NCBI GenBank assembly: GCA_030154385.1
Contig: JASKJZ010000140.1
Span: forward strand, 1 to 6,672
Reading direction: 5' to 3'
Source of the DNA: Clostridiales bacterium
Lineage (GTDB): Bacteria > Bacillota_A > Clostridia > Lachnospirales > Lachnospiraceae
DNA: 6,672 nt
In this document: positions 1 to 5,462 of the stretch, piece after piece
Layout of the letters: every line of letters starts with the position of its first letter
Position numbering within the stretch: position 1 is the stretch's first letter
Made by a program: the position numbers and the translations under genes
The notes under the pieces: generated by a model
What the model was told of the DNA's origin: nothing
Databases searched by the model: none
Seen by the model: the letters and a program-made list of their open reading frames with translations, nothing else

Positions 1-39
1 TAAGATGTTTTTAAATTATAAAATCGGGATATATATTCA

Positions 40-81
40 CCCACATCAAAGATTTTGAAGCTTTTTGATGTGGGTTTTCTT
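40..81 (+). terminator. Intrinsic terminator of an upstream transcription unit
   Basis: An 11-bp perfect stem (40-50, CCCACATCAAA, with 64-74, TTTGATGTGGG) closes a 13-nt A/T-rich loop and is followed by TTTTCTT. On the opposite strand the hairpin has no T-run after it, so it works rightward. It presumably ends a gene lying left of the window. Nothing coding is visible in 1-39, although the first three bases (TAA) could be that gene's stop codon. The terminator insulates the restriction-modification cassette from upstream transcription. Confidence 0.85.
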
Positions 82-118
82 GTCAGAAGATAAAACACGA
101 ACAAACGTACGAGTCTGA

Positions 119-147
119 TTGACTTTTTACGGTTGCTGTGTTAATAT
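119..147 (+). promoter_or_regulatory. Promoter of the restriction-modification cassette
   Basis: A sigma-A-type -35 box TTGACT (119-124) and a -10 box TAATAT (142-147) are separated by 17 bp. A TG at 139-140 gives an extended -10 (TGnTAATAT). The predicted start of transcription is near 154, leaving an untranslated leader of about 27 nt that holds the AGGAGG ribosome binding site (164-169) of the methyltransferase. No comparable promoter was noticed directly before the endonuclease gene, so the two genes are probably cotranscribed from here. Confidence 0.75.
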
Positions 148-160
148 ATTTTCACAACAA
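133..160. promoter_or_regulatory. Candidate operator: inverted repeat around the -10 box
   Basis: TTGCTGTG (133-140) and CACAACAA (153-160) are inverted copies matching at 7 of 8 positions; the mismatch is C136/A157. They are separated by 12 bp that contain the -10 box. The half-site centres lie 20 bp apart, close to two helical turns, as expected for a dimeric helix-turn-helix protein. Binding would block RNA polymerase. The obvious candidate ligand is the N-terminal domain of the methyltransferase encoded just downstream, because C5-methyltransferases with such extensions are known autorepressors. The repeat is seen in the sequence; its function is inferred. Confidence 0.45.
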
Positions 161-180
161 AACAGGAGGGTTACTAAAAA

Positions 181-1482
181 ATGGATTATGTCATCGATAA
201 AGACAGAGTGCGAGAGATTATGGAGAAACGGAGTATAAAGACACAGTCTGAACTAGCACAGATGCTCGGTATTTCAAAGAATCAGTTATCCGTACTCCTG
301 TCTTCACGCAGTAACCCGATTAAGAGCAATTGTCAGAAGCTATGTGATGTATTAGGGGTCACGCCGATTGACATTATGGCACCCAAAAAGTCAGGAAAGT
401 CTGCCAGACAAGATCGCGTATCAACAGACGCACTGTCATATCTTGATGTGGACAAGGTTTTGCCACATGCCCCTTATCATTCGGTTGAGCTATTTGCTGG
501 AGCTGGTGGACTTGCCTTGGGACTTGAAATGGCAGGTTTTCATGCAAAGGGCTTGGTTGAAATAGATAAGTTTGCAGCGGACACCCTGCGGGAGAACCGC
601 CCTGGCTGGAACGTGATTGAAGAAGATATTATACGGGTGGCTGAAAAAGGGATCCGTAATTATTTAGAAGAAGGCATCGAAATTGACTTTGTGTCCGGTG
701 GATACCCCTGTCAGGCATTTAGTTATGCGGGACATAAGCTTGGGCTTGAGGATGTACGTGGCACGATGTTTTTTTATTTTGCAAAAATCGTAGCAGATCT
801 AAACCCCAAGGTATTTTTAGCGGAAAATGTGAAGGGCCTTACCACGCATGACAATGGAAAGACCCTCCAGACGATGATTGATATATATGAAAGCATGGGA
901 TATGAGGTCTCCTGGCATATTGTGAAGGCGAATGATTACGGAGTCGCGCAAAAGAGGGAGCGTGTTATTATAATTGGAATTCGAAAGGATTATAAAATTC
1001 CATATCGACTTCCAAAACCATATGCTTATAAGCCCGTGCTAAAGGATGTGCTAAAGGATGTACCTTCATCATTAGGGGAAAAATATCCAGAAAAGAAAAA
1101 AAAGGTACTCGATTTAGTACCAGCAGGAGGCTATTGGAGAGATCTCCCAGAAACGATAGCCAAAGAGTATATGGGTAAAAGCTATTATTCGGGAGGCGGA
1201 CGAACGGGTATGGCAAGAAGAATTTCGTGGGAAGAGCCTTGCCTTACGCTTACTTGCAGTCCGCAGCAAAAGCAGACCGAGCGCTGCCATCCAGAGGAGA
1301 CAAGACCTTTTACAGTTCGCGAATACGCAAGAATCCAGAGCTTTCCGGATGAATGGCAATTTTCTGGTTCCATGCGACAGCAATATAAGCAGATTGGAAA
1401 TGCCGTTCCAGTGGAGCTTGCAAGAGCCGTGGGACTTTCCATTATTGATGTATTGAATCAGATGAAAGAGATGGAGCATTAA
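181..1482 (+). CDS. DNA (cytosine-5-)-methyltransferase with N-terminal HTH domain (type II R-M, GGNCC-type)
   Basis: This protein transfers a methyl group from S-adenosylmethionine to carbon 5 of cytosine in the target site and so protects host DNA from the neighbouring endonuclease. Residues about 8-66 form a Xre/Cro-like helix-turn-helix (core TQSELAQMLGISKNQLSVLL). The catalytic part then follows: motif I FAGAGG (105-110, AdoMet binding), motif IV PCQ with catalytic Cys177, motif VI ENV (215-217), motif VIII QKRER (257-261), a target-recognition region at about 275-375, the RIQSFPD segment (384-390) and motif X GNAV (406-409). All key residues are intact in 433 residues. The target region, with SGGGRTGMARR and LTLTCSPQQKQTERCHP, resembles the Sau96I/Eco47II/SinI group as I remember it, implying GGNCC or GGWCC. 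The ATG start is supported by AGGAGG at 164-169. The fused HTH suggests autoregulation, since no separate controller gene is present. Enzyme class is near certain; exact specificity is inferred. Confidence 0.96.
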   Translation: MDYVIDKDRVREIMEKRSIKTQSELAQMLGISKNQLSVLLSSRSNPIKSNCQKLCDVLGVTPIDIMAPKKSGKSARQDRVSTDALSYLDVDKVLPHAPYHSVELFAGAGGLALGLEMAGFHAKGLVEIDKFAADTLRENRPGWNVIEEDIIRVAEKGIRNYLEEGIEIDFVSGGYPCQAFSYAGHKLGLEDVRGTMFFYFAKIVADLNPKVFLAENVKGLTTHDNGKTLQTMIDIYESMGYEVSWHIVKANDYGVAQKRERVIIIGIRKDYKIPYRLPKPYAYKPVLKDVLKDVPSSLGEKYPEKKKKVLDLVPAGGYWRDLPETIAKEYMGKSYYSGGGRTGMARRISWEEPCLTLTCSPQQKQTERCHPEETRPFTVREYARIQSFPDEWQFSGSMRQQYKQIGNAVPVELARAVGLSIIDVLNQMKEMEH

Positions 1483-1513
1483 TCCTCCAAAGGATGATGT
1501 GAATAAGGAGGAT
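1482..1513 (+). promoter_or_regulatory. Candidate SD-sequestering hairpin between methyltransferase and endonuclease
   Basis: ATCCTCC (1482-1488) is the exact reverse complement of GGAGGAT (1507-1513), which contains the endonuclease Shine-Dalgarno core. Folding gives 7 uninterrupted Watson-Crick pairs with an 18-nt loop. The left arm begins on the last base of the methyltransferase stop codon, so a ribosome terminating there would cover it and free the Shine-Dalgarno. A smaller competing hairpin is possible (ATCCT 1482-1486 with AGGAT 1491-1495, 4-nt loop). The predicted effect is that endonuclease translation depends on methyltransferase translation. The complementarity is seen; the role is inferred. 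Confidence 0.5.
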
Positions 1514-1516
1514 AGT

Positions 1517-2284
1517 ATGAACACCTATTTAGAATACATAGACGATGAACACCTGATGCAGGCGATTGCGAACCTGTATGCGACCTATCAAAAGAGCTTC
1601 ACAGCAAAAACCTTGCAAGAATTAAATAAGAACATTATGGATCCCTTTAAGTTTCAATTTGATACGGTGTTCTTAAATCAAGGAAATGCAGCAGCAACGA
1701 TGAATCAGGAGATTTTTCGGCAAAGTGATAAGTCGATATCGAATGCGATCGGGCTATTTCATCAGCAAATACTGGGATCGATTTATGGTTTTTGTGAAAC
1801 AAAGGATTTGCCCTGTGATGTGAAAAAATGTGATGATACAATTTTTGCAGAAATTAAAAACAAGCATAATACGATGAATGTGCGTTCTGCCGCAGGCGTG
1901 TATGAAGAGTTAGAGGGGCTCGCAAAGTCTTACCCCAAGGCGACCTGTTATCTGGTGGAAATTATTGCAAAAAAAAGCACGGATGAAATATGGGAGCAGA
2001 CCATCAATGAAAAGAAGAGTTCTCATCCGCGGATTCGAAAGATATCGGCCGATCGTTTTTATGAACTAGCAACGGGACAAGGAGGAGCATTTCGAAGACT
2101 CTGCGAAGTGCTTCCAATCGCTACGAGGGACTTTTTAGAACAGAATGCGGTGATGGGGGAGCTAGGGGAAGGTAAAAATTCAGAAGCTTACGTTATGCTT
2201 ACGAAAAAAGCCAAAGCACAAGAGAGGAATGAATTGGAAGAAATCTTCCAAATGGCATTTGGCGAATTCAATGGTTTCAAATGA
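1517..2284 (+). CDS. Type II restriction endonuclease, Eco47II/Sau96I family
   Basis: This enzyme cuts unmethylated double-stranded DNA at the site modified by the upstream methyltransferase and acts against incoming foreign DNA. The 255-residue protein has a PD-(D/E)xK-type core: Asp101, then Glu112-Ile-Lys114 inside FAEIKNKHNTMN, the segment typical of the Eco47II/Sau96I family (GGNCC cutters) as I recall it. Length fits that family and no frameshift is visible. The ATG at 1517 is preferred because AAGGAGG (1505-1511) sits 5 nt upstream. A GTG at 1499, in frame and six codons earlier, has no good ribosome binding site and would place this Shine-Dalgarno inside the coding sequence. The gene follows the methyltransferase by 34 nt on the same strand. 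That gene order and the complementary sequence at 1482-1513 both favour protection appearing before cleavage. Family assignment rests on motif memory plus context; the exact catalytic Asp (101, 106 or 107) is uncertain. Confidence 0.9.
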   Translation: MNTYLEYIDDEHLMQAIANLYATYQKSFTAKTLQELNKNIMDPFKFQFDTVFLNQGNAAATMNQEIFRQSDKSISNAIGLFHQQILGSIYGFCETKDLPCDVKKCDDTIFAEIKNKHNTMNVRSAAGVYEELEGLAKSYPKATCYLVEIIAKKSTDEIWEQTINEKKSSHPRIRKISADRFYELATGQGGAFRRLCEVLPIATRDFLEQNAVMGELGEGKNSEAYVMLTKKAKAQERNELEEIFQMAFGEFNGFK

Positions 2285-2420
2285 AACTTTTTTAGTACTA
2301 AAAAAATAAATTAGTATAAAAAGATTTTTAAAAAATAAATAATATTTAGAAATATAGTAGCAAATGAAACTAAAAACACAGAAAAAGCAGACAAAAAATT
2401 GTTTCAAGTGGCAAAAGGCA
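2285..2420. other. A/T-rich intergenic segment with phased A-tracts; weak terminator possible
   Basis: No gene is visible here. Directly after the endonuclease stop lies an 18-bp perfect palindrome (2288-2305, T6-AGTACT-A6). It could act as a poor terminator, but its stem is nearly all A/T and the run after it is A-rich, so readthrough into the transporter operon is plausible. Farther along, A-tracts are centred near 2374, 2384, 2395 and 2414, about one to two helical turns apart. This suggests curved DNA or an UP-like element just upstream of the -35 box at 2421. Confidence 0.4.
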
Positions 2421-2448
2421 TTGACAAATGAATTTTTGATGCTATACT
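2421..2448 (+). promoter_or_regulatory. Promoter of the BMP-type ABC transporter operon
   Basis: The -35 box is a perfect TTGACA (2421-2426) and the -10 box is TATACT (2443-2448), with a 16-bp spacer. A TG at 2440-2441 gives an extended -10 (TGCTATACT). This is the best sigma-A match in the window. Transcription should begin near 2455, leaving a leader of about 118 nt before the lipoprotein start codon, longer than simple translation would need. Confidence 0.85.
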
Positions 2449-2454
2449 TAAGAA

Positions 2455-2572
2455 AATTAAAAAACAAGTGAACGAAGGCGTTATGTATATCAGTCCGGGT
2501 ATACCTGGCGCCCTTTCTATGTTTTTTAGTACATCGAATGTGATGACAAGACGAGTATAGGAGGAAAAATTT
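2455..2572 (+). promoter_or_regulatory. Structured 5' leader of the transporter operon, riboswitch-like, class not recognised
   Basis: Two foldings compete. First, a hairpin pairs GAAGGCG (2474-2480) with CGCCCTTT (2509-2516, C2513 bulged). It then has a 4x4 internal loop, the helix GTATA/TATAC (2485-2489 with 2500-2504) and a 10-nt apical loop. Second, 2513-2524 can pair with 2553-2564 in twelve uninterrupted pairs, five of them G-U. This buries the Shine-Dalgarno AGGAGG (2559-2564) and encloses a small CATC/GATG hairpin (2532-2535 with 2542-2545). Bases 2514-2516 are used in both, so the two are partly exclusive, as in a translational switch. I checked from memory for purine, ZTP, preQ1, THF, glutamine, c-di-GMP and guanidine riboswitch signatures and found none. 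The sequence at 2495-2508 (CCGGGTATACCTGG) is also a near-perfect DNA palindrome and might instead be a repressor site. Structure is hand-folded; function is inferred. Confidence 0.4.
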
Positions 2573-3847
2573 ATGAAAAAAACAATGGGTCTATTTTTAG
2601 TGCTTGCACTTACGGTGTCTATGATGGCTGGATGTGGTAAAAAGGCAGAGGAAGCAACGACCACAGACAATGCAGCGGAGGCAACCGAGCAGACAGCAAC
2701 CGAGGAGACCGAGGCGCCAGCAGCCGATACAAACAGCGCACCAGATATTAAAGTGGGTGTGATTTATATTGGGGATGAAAACGAAGGTTATACCGAGGCT
2801 CATATGAAAGGAATTGCGGATATGAAGGCAACACTTGGCCTCTCCGATGATCAGGTGATTGAATATACAAATATCCCGGAAGATGAAACTTGTTATGATA
2901 CAGCAGTTGATTTAGCAGAGCAGGGCTGTAACATTATTTTTGCAAATAGCTTTGGCCATGAGGACTATATGATTCAGGCAGCAGGGGAATATCCAGATAT
3001 TCAGTTCTGTCATGCTACGGGCTATCAGGCAGCGATCAGTGGATTAGAAAACATGCACAACTATTTTACCGCAGTATACGAATCTCGTTATGTATCAGGT
3101 GTAGTGGCAGGTCTTAAATTAAATGAAATGATAGCAAACGGTGATATTACCGAAGATCAAGTAAAAATTGGCTATATTGGCGCATTCCCTTATGCAGAAG
3201 TAGTAAGCGGATATACCTCTTTCTTTCTTGGGGTAAAGAGCGTATGCAGCGCAGCTACGATGGAAGTGCAGTATACCAATAGCTGGGCAGATATGGCACT
3301 GGAAAAAGAAACGGCAGAAGCCTTAATTGCAGATGGCTGTGTTTTGATAAGCCAGCATGCAGATACCACAGGTGCCGCAACTGCTTGTGAAGCAAAGAAA
3401 GTTCCTTTGGTTGGATATAACGTAGATATGACATCGACTGCTCCAAATGCAGCACTTACTTCTGCTTCGATTAACTGGGCACCATATTATACCTATGCGG
3501 TACAGTCTGTCATCAATGGAGAGAAAATTGCTACGGACTGGAGCCAGGGTTATGAAACCGGAGCAGATTGCATCACTGCTTTAAACGAAGCTGTAGTAGC
3601 AGCAGGAACGGCAGATAAGGTAGCAGAAGTTGAAGCAGCAATTAAAGACGGAAGTCTTCATGTATTTGATACTTCAACCTTTACCGTAAATGGTTCTAAA
3701 ATTGAAGATTTGATTACCTCCGATGCGGAAAACTTTGGAAAATATGCAGATTATATTTCGGACGGATATTATCACGAATCGGAGCTTGCATCTGCACCAT
3801 CCTTTGATTTAAGAATCGATGGTATTACCGAATTAACCCAGAACTAA
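2573..3847 (+). CDS. BMP-family ABC transporter substrate-binding lipoprotein
   Basis: This is the extracellular receptor of the importer encoded downstream, anchored by lipid to the outer face of the membrane. Residues 1-20 form a signal peptide with a basic start and hydrophobic core, ending in the lipobox MAGC with lipidated Cys21. Residues about 22-57 are a low-complexity Thr/Glu/Ala linker. The Bmp domain (PF02608 type) begins at DIKVGVIYIG (58-67) and runs to the C-terminus. Recognisable segments are GYTEAHMKG (72-80), FCHATGY (145-151), IGAFPYAEVVSG (202-213), TNSWADMALEKE (235-246), QHADTTGAA (261-269) and GYNVDM (281-286). The NDKSFNQ-type motif of PnrA-like purine nucleoside receptors is absent, so this is the other branch of the family and its ligand may differ. 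The full length is 424 residues. The ATG is set by AGGAGG (2559-2564) 8 nt upstream. The gene is first in its operon, behind its own promoter and a structured leader. Class is secure; ligand is not. Confidence 0.93.
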   Translation: MKKTMGLFLVLALTVSMMAGCGKKAEEATTTDNAAEATEQTATEETEAPAADTNSAPDIKVGVIYIGDENEGYTEAHMKGIADMKATLGLSDDQVIEYTNIPEDETCYDTAVDLAEQGCNIIFANSFGHEDYMIQAAGEYPDIQFCHATGYQAAISGLENMHNYFTAVYESRYVSGVVAGLKLNEMIANGDITEDQVKIGYIGAFPYAEVVSGYTSFFLGVKSVCSAATMEVQYTNSWADMALEKETAEALIADGCVLISQHADTTGAATACEAKKVPLVGYNVDMTSTAPNAALTSASINWAPYYTYAVQSVINGEKIATDWSQGYETGADCITALNEAVVAAGTADKVAEVEAAIKDGSLHVFDTSTFTVNGSKIEDLITSDAENFGKYADYISDGYYHESELASAPSFDLRIDGITELTQN

Positions 3848-3874
3848 CAGTTACCATAACAAATTAGAAAAAGG

Positions 3875-3898
3875 GGGCTGTTGCTTAGGCAACAGCCC
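3875..3898 (+). terminator. Intercistronic hairpin (leaky terminator or mRNA stabiliser)
   Basis: GGGCTGTTGC (3875-3884) and GCAACAGCCC (3889-3898) form a perfect 10-bp G/C-rich stem with a TTAG loop. Only ATTTGTGTG follows, a poor T-tract, and the next Shine-Dalgarno (AGGAGG, 3908-3913) starts 10 nt later. It is therefore likely a partial terminator or a 3'-end block to exonucleases, raising lipoprotein mRNA over the ATPase and permease genes. A complete terminator is unlikely because no other promoter was noticed before 3921. Confidence 0.75.
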
Positions 3899-3920
3899 AT
3901 TTGTGTGAGGAGGATGGTTT

Positions 3921-5462
3921 GTGGAGCAGAAAAATGCAATTGAGTTAAAAAACATTACGAAACGGTTTGGAAAGGTTACAGCAAATGAGGGTGTGAACCT
4001 GACCTTAAAAAAAGGGGAAGTACTAGCAATTCTAGGAGAAAACGGAAGTGGAAAGACAACACTGATGAATATGCTTTCTGGAATTTATCTGCCAGATGAG
4101 GGACAGATTTATATGGAAGGAAAGGAAGTGTCGATTCACTCACCAAAAGATGCACTTGATCTAAAAATAGGAATGATTCATCAACACTTTAAACTAGTAA
4201 ATGTCCTAACGGCAGCCGAAAATATTATTTTAGGCTTAAAAGGAAGTCAAGTCCTAAACATCAAGCAGGTCGAGCAGGAAATCAAAGAATTAACGGACCG
4301 ATATGGTTTTGAGTTAAATCCTTCGCAGAAAATATATGATATGTCGGTTTCACAAAAGCAAACGGTGGAAATTGTGAAGGTTTTATATCGTGGTGCAGAT
4401 ATCTTGATTTTAGATGAGCCAACGGCAGTACTGACTCCTCAGGAGACGGATAAGCTGTTTCAAATCCTTCGTAACATGAGAAAAGCTGGAAAATCCATCA
4501 TCATCATTACACATAAATTGCAAGAGGTTCTTTCGATATCCGATCGTGTGGCCGTTCTTCGAAAAGGAAAATACATCGGTTCTGTTCACACAAAGGATGC
4601 TACTGCTGAGACCCTGACAGAAATGATGGTGGGGGAGAAGGTGAGCCTCGATATTAATCGAAGTGAACCAAAGGATCAAGAACTTCGCCTTAAGATTGAG
4701 CAGGTGACGGTTAAAAACAAAGAGGGAATTGATAAGACAAGGCAAGTTAATTTCGAGGCTTATAGTGGAGAAATTCTTGGAATCGCGGGGATCGCTGGAA
4801 GCGGACAGAAGGAAATTCTGGAGGCGATTGCAGGTCTTGAAGTCTTGCATGAGGGTGCGATAACCTATTATCCAAAGGGCGAGGATGCAATTGATTTGTC
4901 TACATTAGCACCGGAAGGAATCCGAAAATTGGGTATTTGTCTTTCCTTTGTACCAGAGGATCGTCTTGGGATGGGGCTCGTAGGGAATATGGATATTACC
5001 GACAATATGATGCTTCGAAGTTATCGAGCGGGAAATACTCCGTTTACCGATCGAACGACGCCTAAAAAGCTCGCAATGGATATTATTGACAAATTAAGTG
5101 TGGTGACACCAGGGGTAACAACGCCTGTCCGCAGATTATCCGGTGGAAATGTGCAAAAGGTATTAGTAGGACGTGAAATAGCAGCAAATCCACATGTGTT
5201 GATGGTTGCCTATCCCGTGCGGGGCTTAGATATTAATTCTTCCTACACCATCTATAATTTGCTCAATGAGGAAAAGGAAAAGGGATGTGCGGTTATCTGC
5301 GTGATGGAGGATCTGGATGCGATGCTAGGTCTATGCGACCGTATTATCGTACTTTGCAATGGAAAGATTACCGGAACCTTTGATGCCAGAAGTACAACAA
5401 AGGAAGAGATTGGTCTCTATATGACAAAGGATATAAAGGAGGAACAAGGAGTATGCCAGTAA
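3921..5462 (+). CDS. ABC transporter ATP-binding protein, two-domain (Nup/Yuf-type, BMP importer)
   Basis: This protein powers the importer from the cytoplasmic side of the membrane. Its 513 residues hold two nucleotide-binding domains. Domain 1 has Walker A GENGSGKT (39-46), Q-loop Gln88, a divergent signature MSVSQKQ (141-147), Walker B ILILDEP with Glu166, and His198. Domain 2 has a degenerate Walker A GIAGSGQK (290-297, Gln296 at the usual Lys), PEDRLGMGLV (345-354), signature LSGGN (406-410) and MVAYPVRGLD (428-437) in the Walker B region. The layout matches ATPases of B. subtilis NupO/YufO type. One composite ATP site (Walker A1 with signature 2) looks competent and the other degenerate, which is common here. 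The start is GTG, chosen because AGGAGG (3908-3913) lies 7 nt upstream and the ATG at 3914 is out of frame and soon meets a stop. It overlaps the following permease gene by 10 nt, suggesting translational coupling. Confidence 0.95.
   Translation: MEQKNAIELKNITKRFGKVTANEGVNLTLKKGEVLAILGENGSGKTTLMNMLSGIYLPDEGQIYMEGKEVSIHSPKDALDLKIGMIHQHFKLVNVLTAAENIILGLKGSQVLNIKQVEQEIKELTDRYGFELNPSQKIYDMSVSQKQTVEIVKVLYRGADILILDEPTAVLTPQETDKLFQILRNMRKAGKSIIIITHKLQEVLSISDRVAVLRKGKYIGSVHTKDATAETLTEMMVGEKVSLDINRSEPKDQELRLKIEQVTVKNKEGIDKTRQVNFEAYSGEILGIAGIAGSGQKEILEAIAGLEVLHEGAITYYPKGEDAIDLSTLAPEGIRKLGICLSFVPEDRLGMGLVGNMDITDNMMLRSYRAGNTPFTDRTTPKKLAMDIIDKLSVVTPGVTTPVRRLSGGNVQKVLVGREIAANPHVLMVAYPVRGLDINSSYTIYNLLNEEKEKGCAVICVMEDLDAMLGLCDRIIVLCNGKITGTFDARSTTKEEIGLYMTKDIKEEQGVCQ

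Noticed and set aside
83..118. TCAGA (83-87) with TCTGA (114-118), and the CGTACG palindrome (106-111), as operators upstream of the methyltransferase
   Set aside because: The arms are too short, and the repeat at 133-160 is longer and better placed over the promoter.
1499..1516. GTG at 1499 as the start of the endonuclease
   Set aside because: The ATG at 1517 has AAGGAGG 5 nt upstream, and using the GTG would put that ribosome binding site inside the coding region.
1114..1524. 136-codon open frame on the - strand across the methyltransferase 3' end
   Set aside because: It is antisense to intact methyltransferase motifs VIII-X, has no convincing ribosome binding site or recognisable domain, and reads as low-complexity Ser/Leu/Arg typical of a shadow frame.
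2288..2305. T6-AGTACT-A6 palindrome as a genuine terminator for the endonuclease
   Set aside because: It is a perfect palindrome but almost wholly A/T and followed by A-rich, not T-rich, sequence. It is kept only as a weak possibility in the intergenic entry.
2180..2467. 95-codon - strand frame over the A/T-rich intergenic segment
   Set aside because: Its Phe/Lys/Ser-rich translation simply reflects A-tracts read backwards, and it overlaps the endonuclease end and the transporter promoter.
2288..2532. Eleven-base direct repeat TTTTTTAGTAC at 2288-2298 and 2522-2532, considered as a target-site duplication or attachment site
   Set aside because: Six of the eleven bases are a T-run in A/T-rich DNA. 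The copies do not bracket any gene and no recombinase is nearby, so chance is the simpler explanation.
2470..2572. Known riboswitch classes (purine, ZTP/pfl, preQ1, THF, glutamine, c-di-GMP, guanidine) in the transporter leader
   Set aside because: None of the conserved core sequences I know for these classes could be located, so the leader is left unassigned.
4410..4850. 146-codon open frame on the - strand inside the ATPase gene
   Set aside because: It lies antisense to Walker B and the inter-domain region of a clearly real gene, with no recognisable motif or promoter.
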